Below, in pieces: positions 35,836-50,202 of a stretch of 64,000 nucleotides of DNA (positions are counted from its first letter, which is position 1; every line of letters begins with the position of its first letter). Origin of the DNA: Amborella trichopoda (lineage: Eukaryota > Streptophyta > Magnoliopsida > Amborellales > Amborellaceae); the NCBI RefSeq assembly GCF_000471905.2, contig NW_006499435.1, positions 5,645,703 to 5,709,702 of the forward strand. The letters are read 5' to 3'. The position numbers and the translations under genes were made by a program. The notes beneath the pieces are model-generated. The model was not told the DNA's origin. It did no database searches and saw only the letters and a list, made by a program, of their open reading frames with translations.

Positions 35836-36504
35836 TAGCTTCTTCTCAAAGGGGTCCATATGATTGTTAAATCTACAGAGTGATTTAGAGTCTGGATTCT
35901 GGAAAGGAAAAAGGTCACCAATGTAGCATAGGGAGGGGTGGAGTCTACAGGTTTTTTTTTTTTTACGTGGTACAACACAGCAAGGACACTTGGGTCTGAT
36001 ATTTTTGACAACTAAAGAAACTTCTTCTTAACCTTTCATCTCAAAATCTCAATAAAAAGCACACAAAGCCACCTCTCGCTTTTTTTGAAGGAAAGAAGGG
36101 TGGTTTATAGCGTTTTGGACGCTTTATCTATGTCCAACAATAATACACATTACCGTGTCTATGAAACATAAAAGGGAGCAAAAAACTAAAGAGAATAAAA
36201 ATCAAGGCACCAACTTGCGATCACAAAAAAACAAAAAAAAATGAATTTACAAACAGAAACTTGGAATAGGAAAGTAAAGACAAAGCATAACTCTCGTGTA
36301 CCCCCAATATCTTGAGTAGGAGCAAAAACGTAAGAGAAAATCAGCGGGGGTCTTTTAGTCATGGTAGAAATAGAACTCAAAGACTTCCTGTTGGTGCCGC
36401 ACTACAACCCGAACCGCCTAGCCTTGAGCCCATTTGAACTAAAAAGAATAAAACCCTAACCGCCTAGCCTTGAGCCCATTCGAACTAAAAAGAAAAAAAA
36501 GTTA

Positions 36505-36538
36505 TCTTGTCTCATCTCATCTCATCTCATCTCATCTC
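36505..36538. repeat. TCTCA pentanucleotide microsatellite at ABCG31 stop codon
   Basis: Five to six CTCAT units cover the end of the coding sequence. On the minus strand CAGAAGAGATGAGATGAGAT contains the TGA stop at 36534-36532, so the stop codon is part of the repeat. Confidence 0.85.
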
Positions 36539-39500
36539 TTCTGAAAATTCAAGAACTTGATCGAAGCTGCAAATATGGAGAAAAAGAACAAGATGAACGC
36601 CAAGAGCACAACCACACTGATACCCGTCATGCTAGTGTCGTAGCCCAAAGATACCTCGAGATATTCTTTCACTGTTCCATCGAAGCCTGGTCCCACCACC
36701 CTAGTGTCCACATCACCCAATTGGGAAGTGATGATCCCTTGTAGGGTCCAGGCTACCGGGCATATGTAGTAGAACCAGATCCACCAGCCAGGGATCATCT
36801 GAGAGAGAGATTGTCATGAAACATTTCACAAAGCATTTCACAATAGTCGAGACAAAGAACACGTTCTTTCTTTCTGTTACTCCATTTCTTTAAGACAGTT
36901 CATAGTCTTAGGCCTAATTACTAACATACAAATGTTTAGAGGTTAAGACAACTGGCAGGGTTCCTGTTCAAATGCCACCTGCGCTATTTCAAATCCAATG
37001 GCTAGGGATGATTGAAGCCTTATTGCACCAAACGTAACAGCCTTATAGTATACGATCCCTTTTGTTAAATAAACTAGGCAAGAGTCAAATTTTAGTGTCC
37101 ATTAGCTAAGCTAAAGAAGTACCAAAGATGAAGATGTCACTTACTGGTTTTGGGACGAGGAAACCAGAGAGAAGATTCCATAATGAGTAGAATGCAGAAG
37201 AGACAACAGCCGAAAGGTGCTGAGAGGATGTCAAACCAACTGCCATCATTCCATAGAACGCGAAGTAGGAGAAAGTGAGGAACATGAACAACATGTAGAG
37301 CAAGAACTTCACTGTAAAACCAACAAGCTGTATTAAGGATCCTCTTTGGTAATGAATCAAAAAATTTAAAGTAAAAATCAGGACAACAATATAAATCGTA
37401 ATAACCATTTCATTAAGTTATACACCGAAATGAGGTTTAATATTAGAGAAGCTTATACAGTATATTGTTACGGAACTCCAGCTATATATTTTTATAGACC
37501 ACATGAACTGAAAGTTGGGTCGGTTAGCTAGGTTTCAGCCAACGTTTTATGAATATATACTTTATTGTACATTTGGGGCCGTCGCCTGGTGCGATGGTAA
37601 AAGGCTCGGGCTGACAGTGTGAAAACGCGGGTTTAAACTCTGAGAGCAGCTGCTTTATGAAAAAATGCCAAAGGTTAGGATCGTATCTAGTCTTTCCCTC
37701 CCGGAATCCTGCGCAAGCAGGACCATAACGGGGTTAGGGCCCTCTATACTTTATTGTACATGTATCACTTCGCCATAAGTCATCATCATCATCACCAGCA
37801 TTCAAGTCTTATCCTAATGATTTTGGGTTGGGTACATGAATCTTGTTCCTTCATTCTTCAATAGGTTCAGGATTCACGCTAAGATGTGTCTAAGTTTTAT
37901 GCTGATTGCCTACCTAATGCAACCCACAAATGTTTAAAGTCCTCACCCTTATTAGACCAATCACTTGGCCATAAGTAATGTGATATATATCTTAAATACA
38001 TCCTTCAATGTATTAATCTTTTCATTTTTAGTTCTCACTAAACCCCTTATATATTCAAGAAAACAAAATTTTGAAGTCTTAATATTTCAATATTTTTAAT
38101 CTTGCTTATTTGTGCATTTGTAAACAGTCATGTGGTCCTCATGTCATAATTTAGGGTTGCTATATCAGACACCTTCAATAAGTGTCAATAAGTGTAGGAC
38201 ACCAAACATGAACAGTTTAAAAATAATATATATTGAAAAATAAGTATGTATAGGACACCGACAAATTAAACATAGAGTAACAACCCCGAACTCCCCCCTA
38301 TCCAGTAGAGGAAAATTTCTTCGTCTTCTTTTTTGAATAAAAAGTAGAGAAGAATTTCTGTAACACAAAAAATGCTTAGTAGTAGATAGTACATAGAGAC
38401 ATCCAGACATGAAGTCGATATTAACATCAAGATATTAACATCAAGTAAGCATCAGATAGCAAGAAGTGATGGATTCATTAAATGCTACTGCTTAGGGGTT
38501 AACTTGCTTAAAAGAACAGGAAGCCAAAAGCAAGCAAATGGCTATAAACATCAGCACAAATAGTTAGATAATTAATTTATAACTACTTCCAATACATTTC
38601 TTTGTAGCATATCCGACTTTGTGAACAAAACCATCTTAATAGCTGGACTTATACTAAATATCCATCAAGAGGACATAGGGATGTCTGATACAAAGCATTT
38701 CAAGCACCATATTTTTTGCACCATCTTCAGGGACAAGCAAACAACTACTATAAGATGAATTTATCATCTATATTTTAATCAAATTTAGCATGCAGAATAT
38801 CTCATTTCATAAGAGAAACAAGAGAGGTTCCTCCCAAAGGTATGTATAAGGGATATCTTACCTAGTGTTCTCTCAAAGCCTATCATGAAGTATGTAATGC
38901 CACCGAAAAGTAATGTTTGAACAGCAATGTACGGGATCTCCACAAGACCCTATCAATCGCAACAGATATGGTTTTAATACTGATTTTAAAACTTAACAAT
39001 CATAAACATATAATATGGTCAAATTTCTTGCCTGTGCTGCTGCATATGGGAAAGGATAATACATCCCACTAGCCTTCTCTCTATAATAAACAGTTCTCTC
39101 CATGGATATAATTGGTTGTATTGATGAGGAATTGTTCACTCCAAGAAACAAACAAGCTGAATAAAGAGCCGCCATCACATTGAATAAGTCTTGGATTGTT
39201 TCCCTGAAACAAAAAGTAAAATCTTAGATGTGGCTACTATGTGGCCATCTTTGACATTTAATCAACCAACCATAGGTGAATTTTCCGGCCAAAGTAAGGT
39301 GTGCCACCTGTAGATATCTAAGGAAAGGATCCTAGAATGGTAAAGGCATGAACAATAAAGGGAGCCAAGTTCTCTGATTTTTCCCAACCATCGTCGGTAA
39401 TATGTACTTGTTATAAGGCAGATATTATAAGAATTCCAAGCCTTGATTTTTGAAAGCCAAATGATTGATGCGAGGTCACCAATGGTTGAGGATTGTACAT

Positions 39501-42500
39501 AAAAAAGCCATAATATTTAAGAGACATAGATGAAGGCCTTTGCTGCTTACTGCACCATAGCAACCGAACTCTAGATGTTTGGACTCATGCAGCAAACAGC
39601 TCCTTAATACCAGACTATAGAGAACCATAGACACAGGCACACAAGCACAAACACAGACCCACACCACATACATGCACATGAACAACAGTGCCCCGAGCGT
39701 CATAGAGAGATCTGTGTGTATGTCTCTTGCATCACCACGAATGTTTGTAAAGTCTTAGCTAAACAGCCATTAGAATTACCTCTTCGATCCAATATTCCAA
39801 AATACAGAGCCAAATATCAACGCGCATATTGTGGAGAAGAACAACCGCACAACATTGTAATGAGGACTCCTCCAGTATGTCAGGTTTTGTTTCCAAAGGC
39901 ATACTTTAAATTGGGTGGCAGTGTCTTGTGGAAATTCGGTAGCAAACTTCAGGGGCTCTGAGCCAGCAACAGGACTACTTAAATGTTCAATCAGACCCTC
40001 TACTTCCCTGAAGATGAAGGTTTAAAGTGCACTCAATTGCAAATAAGAAAATAGCATAAGTAGAATGAGATTAAGCTTGAGAATTAGCTAGGATAAAGTT
40101 CCAAATCAAATCAACACCATCAGAAAAGGTTTAGAGCCTCACCTGTATTGATCAGAGTTTCTATAAATTGATGCAAAGTCCTGGCCTATCTTCTGCTCCC
40201 AAGCCTGTGTACTGATCTCGAGCATCCATGTTGCAGGATTGTATCCATGGGGAATAGCAGGGATCCCAGTAATTGACTGTGCAATAAGAAGAAATAGTTC
40301 ATTAACAATACTGTCAAGCAAACCATGGAATACTTTATACAGTGACAAGTGTTAATAAACAGCAGGGGAGACATAATCTCTTATCCTAGGAGTGTAATAT
40401 TAGATTCAACCTGGAAGATGGTAAGTGTAGTGTGCTTATTTGTGACCAGGACAGCTCAAAATTTTCAACTTACATTTTGTAAGTAAAAATATATATGAAC
40501 CCCACAGTTCAAGATCAGAAACCTAGAGATGCATTGATATTCCAAATAATCGTTTATAATTTTTTAAATAAGAAAAATGGCCATTTAATTTTTTGAAATA
40601 ACCTGATTATTAATATGACAAAACAGCCTATCCTACCTTTTATGCTGCATCATTTTGAGGACTCATGAAATATGAGAGCTATTTTATCCCACTTCAGAAG
40701 ATAAAAAAATGTACCTGGAAATACTTTATCATCAACTGTGAGTGCTCTCCAAGTGGACCTCCATAGATAACTTGTCCACCTCTCTTCATAAGGAGGAGCT
40801 GGAACAAAATAAAGTAAGTTTATATCCGGGCAATAAAAAATAAATAAACTAAAAAAATTGAAAATAATAGTCCCATAGAGTTCCATGGAGTAGCGAATGT
40901 GTTTATCAACCTCATCAAATGACTCAAATATATCAATACTTGGTTGATGTATTGTGCAAACCACAGTTCTGCCAGTATCAACAGTATTACGAACAGTACG
41001 CATCACGATTGCTGCAGCTCTTGCATCTAAGCCAGATGTGGGTTCATCCATAAAGATAATTGAAGGATTAGCTACAAGCTCCACTGAAATAGTAAGCCGT
41101 TTCCTTTGTTCAGTTGAGAGACCAGAACTCCCAGGAAGACCAACCAGAGCATGTCTTAGAGCGTCAAGTTCAACCAATTTCATTACTTCTTCAACAAATT
41201 CCTGCAATTCATATTGTTTGAGAAACATAAAGCAACAAATGGACAAATGGATAAAACAAATAAGGATGGAAACTGACAAGTTGTCTTTCTCGGGTGACTT
41301 CCTTTGGAAGGCGTAACCATGATGAGTACCACAGGGATTCTTCTACTGTTATTTGAGGGGAGTGTATATCATTTTGTTCGACATATCCTGAAATTCTTGC
41401 GAATGTCTTCTGTTCTTTGGGATGACCTGATATTCTAATATCTCCCTCAATATATCCACCGGTTTTCCTACCAGCAAGGACATCCATAAGTGTGGTCTTC
41501 CCAGCTCCACTTGAACCAACCAAAGCAGTAAGGACACCGGGCCTAAATATCCCACTCACATTTGATAAAAGTTGGAGCCTCTTTTCAGGAACGCCTTCTC
41601 GACGCATTTCCTTAAAAATTTCAAAGATCCACAAGTTAATAAACCCTTGATACAAGAAAACAAAATTAAATCTAGTAAAAATTAACCAAGTACATGATTC
41701 ACCTTGGGCATATTGACAAAATAATTCACATTATGAAACGTCATTGATAATGGCTGGAAGGGAAGAATCATCCCATTCTTAGAATTAGTGTTTACAGTGG
41801 ATCTTTCAGGGCTGGTGCCTAAAACCGAAGCCGTCTGAGGTACTATTACAGTAGTTAAATTGGTTGTCAGGGTCAACATCATAGCAAAACTATATGTAGC
41901 AGGAACTGAAACTTGTAATGAACAGTAATATATTTTGGATAAACTGCCAATGTTTATGGTAGTAAACTATAACCAAATACAAAATAAATATGAGACCTTT
42001 GACCGGAAGCTCTTGGGTAGAGTGGGAATGATCATTTTCAACATTACTTCCCTTTGTGGCATCAGAAGGAATAACTGCCTGAGTGTTCCTGAGTGCTGGA
42101 AGGAAGATCCAAGCATGAAACAATCAAAAGTTTACCAGGCATTTCGATAGAAAAGAGTTCAACTATCATAATTCAAGTACATAAGTTTACTAAGAATAGA
42201 AGATTATCTTTTGGATAATCATTCACACAGAACAGTTACAGTAACAAAAATATGGCAAACATTGGGGAACCTACCATTAAGGTGTTTCAGAGCTAATGTT
42301 GATAAAACATTGAAAAGCACGCTGTATGCCAGTAAAACCCCTACACCAAGCCAATACCAGTATCCCCTCACAGGAAGTCCATGGGATCTGAGGACATTGT
42401 GTCCTACTGTATCACTCCCAAAAGTTGATTCCTGCCACAAAATGTAGTAAGAGAATAAGATAACTAATTAATCTGCCTCAAAGATGTAAGTAAAAAATGA

Positions 42501-45500
42501 TTGACAGGATTAATTTCATATGAGTTATATAAGGGATATCCATATTGCACAGAACGCGAAGAGAAATTAGAGATAGCCACATAATAGCACACCTTCATCC
42601 ATCGAGGAGCGATGAACTCATTTACTGATATTGCATTTTGTCCATATGAAAGTGGAGATATCCAGTAGGCCCAAATCCACCAGGGTTTTATGGTATCTGC
42701 ATCACAATAATCTCAAATCAAAAGATGCCAAAAGCTTAGGAAGATAAACAGTGAGTTGATCATACTCATTCATGTCATGCAACACTTCTACCATAAATCA
42801 GCACATGAAAGAATGGGATGCATCCGAAAGGCACTATAATATCTGAAAAGACTCAAATTCAGCCATTTTAACCTCTTGGAAGTATGAATCCCCCCAGCAA
42901 AAACACAATAAGAAGTGCAAAAGAACCGTATGTGTTTGTAACCACCATGTCTCGCCCTATTGCACCTATCGTCCTGAAAAGTCCAAGGGCCATCTGGTGC
43001 ACTGAAAATAATATGAACATGAAGCGGAAAAACCTGAAATACATTGTAAGAAATGAGAAACAAAATAAAATATTATAGGAAATAGAAAAAATATACCAAC
43101 AGGAAAAGCTGAAAAAGGAATACCTGCCACCTTCAGGAGCAAATCCAACTGTATAATACACAACACACGACCATATAAGTGCTTCAACAATGGAGTAAGG
43201 TACGCGCAGAATCCAACTAGGAATCGAAAATGCCCAAGCAGGATAAAACAAATTATCTCTCTGCTTATAGAACACAGGAAGCCGTGTTATCAATATGGGC
43301 AGCTCAGAAAACCCATTGAACATCATATGCACAAGCCCAAAAAACAAGCAAGATAGATAAAGATTCCCATTTATCTCATCAGTGGGGTGTATCCTAGTCC
43401 TTAAAAACATCGTACATGTGATAAGTCCAACAAATGCAACCTGCAAAAAATTCTATATCAGGTAGTTCAAAATAAAAACAACCACTTGAGATAATACACT
43501 GTAGAGATGCATAAAAAAAATGATATCACCACTACGTCTAACTTCAAAACAAAAAAAAGCTTCCATTGTTTATTGATGAATTTTATCCTCAATCGGGGTA
43601 GTGTTTCAAATATTGAGAAATTTTCTAAAGGATATGAAGCATATCACGAGCATGAAAAGTAGTATAGTGGAAAAAGAATATCTCATAAGTAACATGTCTA
43701 CTCCTCAAAAAGATACCACCGAGCAGGAAAGCAATTTCACAACACCATGTACGTTTTAGAAGTTTATGATATTGATTTTTTTAACTACATGTGCACTTGC
43801 AATACTTTAACAGATTTAGGATGGTCAAACAAGTAAATAGGTGAGTAAACATAGATGACATCAGCAAAAACCACTACCATGAAAACTTAGTGGCTAGTCA
43901 AGTGCCTTGAGTTTGGTTATTAGACTTATCCAGAATAACTACAAACAAGTAGAATTGTTTTAGGCATGGTTCACAGAAATAGATGACTTACTAAAGAGAT
44001 TCTGAAACAACTAAAGGATATTAACATTTGAAGTATGGAAATGCAAAATCTTGAAAAGATAAAGAAGGGACTCACTTGGCATGTCCTGAAGATATATAAG
44101 AAGCGATGCCGACTTATTAAAAGTAGTTCCCTGGAAAAGCAGGCCTTAAAAATCTCCCATTTTGAAACAGCATATCTAGATCGTGCTAGGGCTGATTGAT
44201 TATCATTTTCTTTATTAAAAGGAACCACAAGATTGGACTCGACGAGCTTTCCATATTTAGATTCCCTGAATGCTTCTGCAATTTTTGAAGTTGGAACAAA
44301 AACATAGGGCCTCGAGTTGTCAGCCCAATATTGGGCCTGATCTTTCCTAGACGTGACCTGAGAAGTAGAACGGAAAGGAATGTAATAAGCCAAGTGAGAA
44401 ACAAAAATTAGAATAAGAAAATAAGGCCGAAGGGTATCAACAAGTAATCTTAGAAAAATAAAAACCTCTTGAAGAAAATCTGCAACTCCCTTACGAACTG
44501 GTATCACAAATCCCAGTGACTCGAAGAACTCCAGAACAGATTCTCGAGGACCTTGATAAACAATTTGTCCCTCAGATAAGAGTATTAGATCATCAAAAAG
44601 TTCATATGCCTCTGGAGCTGGCTGAAGAAGAGCGATTAACACAGTTCCCTCCATGAGATGAACAAAATTTCCAAGGCATTTAACAATTTGGAAAGTAGTT
44701 GAACTATCAAGTCCCGTAGATATTTCGTCCATAAAGAGTGTTTTCCTTGGTCCAACCACCATTTCCCCTGAAATGCATAATAAGTTTGTCACATTGTCAG
44801 AAAGAACTCACTACATAACATCAACAATCAAATACGTAGATGCAACTTTTGAAGCTTTTCACTGTGTGAAAGGCACCAGTTATACATACACAGACTTTTC
44901 TAAATGATATTGCAGAAGGTTTATTTGATTTCTCCTGAGAAATATCATATTTGTGCATGCACATATGTAACTGCATATTTATGCATGTCAAACTCTAAAG
45001 GTTAGTGACACATTAATTGGGAAGAGTCACAAACTAATAAATAATAAGTTTCTTCCATGTCCTTGAAAGATGCCTGTAGAGAATGACATCCACTGATAAG
45101 GTTTTCTAATTTCTTTTTTATGGGCGTGCTACTATCATTCTTCACAATAATTAAGAATATAGAATTGTTACAAGCAAGATAGCAAAAATATTTCATTAGA
45201 CTTTCTATAGCACATTGCCTGGTGGCATCCATGATCAAAGAACTTTGTAATTACATTAGGAATTCTTACAATACAGAGTGTCAGTGGAACATGATAAAAA
45301 GCAAAGGCACATGAAGGAACCTGTAGTCACTCTCTTCTTCTGACCACCAGAAACACCTCTGTCCATGTCACTACCTACTAGGGTATCTGCACAGACGTCA
45401 AGGCCAAGTACTCTCATGACATAGTCAGTTGCAAGGGAGTGCTTTCCTCCAACTGAAGCTGCCTGTGTGCGGCAATTTATAGTTTAGAAAAGATGCAAAC

Positions 45501-48500
45501 TCATTCTATAAAAAGCAGAAAAATGTATGATACACTCTCAGCCAAGATAAGTATGGTAACCTTCATAAAAGCATCAATTGCGGGACTTGGACGTATTTTC
45601 CTCTCCTTCTCGAGTTTTGTCAGATCACTCAGGTATCCTACAAATAAACACAATAATTTAAGAGAATACTCCAGATAAAAAATAAATGGAAGGAACATCA
45701 GGGTGAGGAAATGTCTACTCATAAAACAGTGGCTCCAAGAACACTCAGTAAAGTACATCAAAGATTCTGCAATTTTATCTTATTTATTTGTGGAACAGGG
45801 TTACTAGTCATTGAAACCCCTGCTATAACTCTTAAATCTATTCGGGACATAAAAAGAAAGACTTAGTCAAAATGAATTGTTCAAAGTATTAAAGTACATC
45901 AAAGATTCTGCAATTTTATCCTATGTATTGGCGGAACAGGGTTACTAGTCATTGAAACCCCTGCTATAACACTTAAAATCTATTTGGGACATAAAAAGAA
46001 AGACTAGTCAAAATGAATTATTCAAAGCATTCTTTAGTGTGTTTTCTTCTAAGCTGAATGAAGCCATGGTAACATAAATGCTTACATCTAAAGCCATTCA
46101 GAACAATTGTGCCACTTGCAATGCATCAGATATCGCTTTAATGCATACATTATCAATAGAGAACAGTTAGCTGCAAATATTTTACCAGAATAATCCACCA
46201 AAAAGTCCAGCAAATAAGCAAGTCATAAAAGTTGAATTAATAAAAAATACACACTACGTGACATGTAATACATTTAACTCTCCCTCTAACTCTCCTTCCC
46301 AAGCATTAGTCTCACATGCACGCACACACGCACACAACTCAACCTACTATACACGATCAATAAATTAACAGCCACGTCTTGCAACCTTTTGCATTTGCCT
46401 TGCTCCTAGCCCCTAGTTATAGGGAGCAGTACGCCAACAGCATGGTGAAACATCAACTCTAAGGACTATGCCAAAGTAGGTCTCACACACAGGAGGTGAT
46501 CTATCAACTAATCCATCCTAAAGCCTTTTTAGAAATCTTCTAGTCCAAAGCCCTCAAATTTGATGTACGATACCGAGAGGTTTCGACATATAGTAAAGTG
46601 GTTTTACCCCCATGGAAGGGTGTGAATTCAGGTTACCAGTTTGATCTTACATAATCTAGGAATGTCAAGATCGCATTCTTGCATGGTGCCTATAGAAGGA
46701 AATTTACATTTCAGCGACTGGGGGAGAAGGGAAGAGTGTGTAGATATATATGGCTACATACAAAAGCAATCTCCAATATCAAGGTTTAAAAACAAAGATG
46801 TGGAACACATATTTCAAGTAACAAGAAATTAGTGCACTCAATCTACTAATAAAAACACCATATTAAAGAGAGAGGAGAGAGAGGGAGGGGGAAGGGAACT
46901 TATACAACAGATCCCCCGAACTCCTCTTTTTCCACGTTTGAAGCAACACTAAACCAAAGAGACTACCTGTCACCATACAATAGCAAATTTTGATAGGATA
47001 GAGAAAGCAAACCTGCAGTTTGGCCGCTAGAATCTTGGCATCTTGCAGCAAAATCCAGTGTTTCACGAACAGTAAGCTCCCCAATATGATTGTCAGTCTG
47101 ACTTACATATGCAGAAGTCCTCCTTGGGTAGAAGTTCTTAAGCGACTCACCATTGTATGTAATATGCCCACTTGTCTAACAAAAACCAAACAAACAATTT
47201 CAGTAGAAGGTAGCAAACGATAAAAGCAGCATATTGTTCATTGAAGTTACCCATTTGCCTTTCCTTTTTAATCTTCAAGGTATATTAACAATGAGATACA
47301 AGATTTCTTATCCAATACACCATGGCCTACTTGTACACACCCCAAAACATACTAAGTCTACTTCCTATTATCATTTTATCAGCAAGTATTCCTTCTAATA
47401 CGGGCCATACCATGCCAACCTTCCAAGAGAAGCATGGGATGATCCAAGGCTGGAATAGGAACGCCATTCCTTAAGCTTGTGTAGTAAATTCATATAGCAT
47501 TTTCCATTTCCACATCAGTGCACTGAACTAGGACCATAGCTATGCCACAATGTTAGAACTTGCACACCCGATTATCTAATATTATTACATGTTTGACAAA
47601 TGTGTTTCCTCCAGAAAAGTATGACGGACAGATAGTATCACTGCTCAAAAACCCCAATTCCTCTTTAAGCATGATTTGTGGATCAATTGATGATTTGTCA
47701 TCACAGCAAGCATTTGTAGGCCACTGGATGCATTCAATAACTCAATAAGGTCCACAAAATGTTAGAGCTATCTTCTTTAGGCCTTGGGTTACTAATGTAC
47801 CATGGACATTAGGTGGCAGGGCTGAAACAAAAGGAAAATCAGATCACCAACTAAACTCCATCTTCCTATGTTTCTAGTCAGTCTCGGTTTCATTTGATTA
47901 TGCATCCAAAACAATCTACATAGTGACTAAACACCCTCTTCCTATGTTTCTAGTCAGTCTCTGTTTCATTTGATTAGGCATCCAAAATAGTGAAGACTCG
48001 TTGAGCAGAATGGGGGACTAGTATTTATGCATCAAAATATAAGATTTAATCTACATAGTGAAGACTCGCTGAGCAGAATGGCAGATTAGCATTCGTGTAA
48101 CCGACCCCAAATAATTGGAAAAGGCTCTTATGATAATGATGATGATGTGAAGACTACAAATCCAATGAATCTACAAAGCTAGGAAGTGGTTGAACATAGA
48201 CTAAATTCACAAAGGTGATTGTTGGCCACAGACTACTTCAAGTGGTGTGATATTAGTCGTTGAATGATGAGTCGCAGTGTGCCACCACTTAGACTGTGGA
48301 AGGAATGGAAGGAAAGCTCTGAATCCATTGCTTGGGTCAATTGGGTCAACTATTTCAAGTGGTGTAAAATTAGGCGTTGAATGATGAGTAGCAGTGTGCC
48401 ACCACTCAGCCCGTGGAAGGAATGGAAGGAAGGCTCTGAATCCATTGCTTGGGTCAACTAGCAGCAAAAATCTGCATATGTGCTCCTAAGAATCTTCTAT

Positions 48501-50165
48501 TTTTTTATTTTATTGATTTATTTACATGGATATCTCCTAGCTAGTGATGGAAAACTCGACCAAGTCTACTTGGACTTGCCCAAGACACTCCGTCTTGGCA
48601 CCCTGCTGAGCCCAGAACCACACACAACCGCCCAAGTCTGGCTTTTTTGGGACTCGGTTGGAGTCTATTAGACCTAACTGGGCACGAGACTCTAGCGAGT
48701 CCCAACCCAATTTCATGTTTTCTTACACAGGTCCTAAAATTCATTGATTAATTGAATTTTTCCATCTTGATGATTCATTTCCCATGGGAACTTCGAAATC
48801 CAATATATCCACCAAGGTATGATTCGATGTTCTGATAGGAATTCATATGAAATGAAGGCCAAAGTCACCCATCCTTTTCCCTTGTCATTCCATGTACTAG
48901 TAAGAATTTAAATGAGTTGGAAAAGGCCAAAATCCCCTACTCTCATTCCTTGTTTTAACACATATTACATTCATTGACAGAGTTTTCTGCATCTACATTT
49001 ATAAATGCATGCCTGCAATATACACAATCATACATTAATATAAATGCAGTTTTTTTTTTGTTTTTTTGAAGTTTAATATAAAATGGGCTAATGTGCATGA
49101 AAATAAAAGGAGCAACCAGCAAGTTCCTTCTTTCATAATGGCATTAGCTTTAATGGTTCCATTACCAAGGATAAAAATTTTAAAGTTACCAACCTTTAAG
49201 GTCTTGTCCAATTTCCCAGCAAGAGCCATCAACAATGTCGATTTCCCAGAAGCGGGAGGCCCCAAGAGCAGGGTCATCCTGCCATATTTCATAAGTCATG
49301 TGAGCATAAAGCTGGAATTTTACACATACATACACACACAGGATGTGAAGAGTCCATTCCATGGCCTACCTCCGTGGCTTCACAATGCCACTGACATTGT
49401 CGAGGATGGTCAAAGAGTGTTTCTGAGATGGAAGCAGTCTCAAAGCAGTGAGGCATTGCTACATCAATCAATGCACACCCTTTGGTTAGCATAGGAGGGA
49501 ATTTAAGCAACATATATAGATGCCATAACAGAGCGTGAAATATAGTTTGGGTTAATTGACAGGTATATAGACATACCTCCACTGAATCTCGGATGCTGTT
49601 TACGAGAGTAGGTAAAGCTCTTCCACCCACATGAACATTTGCTGACACGTTCAGGTTCTCAAATCTCACTTCCACTTTTGGAGCAACCAAACCAACTCTG
49701 CCAAAAGATGCACCTAAAACTTACAAATTTTTTTGAAAGGTAAAATCCTCAGCGTCAACGGGTTTGCCCAAGCCCCGCCCCGCCCTTCCCGTCCCGTCCC
49801 GTCCCGTCTCTTACAGTGCTGGGGTGGGTGGGGCGAGGTGGGCTGGGCCAGGCCCGTCCGTCCCGGCACGTCCCTTACATTGCTGCGGTGGTGGGGCGAG
49901 GTGGGCTGCGCCAGGCCCTGGATCTTATAGGAATAGAAGGCCGGACCTGTATTTGGCCAAAGAAGCCTCGCCCAGGTTTTTGTGGCCTTCGGACCTTAGG
50001 CCCGGACCTTCCACCTTAGCCCTAATTGAGACAAGTTTACACCGACCGACAAATTCGAATGTTTGTGAACTTTATGTAAAAGAAGTTACGGTCTCGTGGT
50101 AGCAGCCCATGCTTAGTCACTAGGCTGTGGTTTTCAATCTCGAAAAAGCTAACTCTCTTATTAAA

Positions 50166-50202
<37 letters not shown>

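Noticed and set aside
37573-37744. A functional tRNA gene
   Set aside because: Box A and a weak box B are present but there is no cloverleaf, and the 172-bp body with target duplications marks a SINE.
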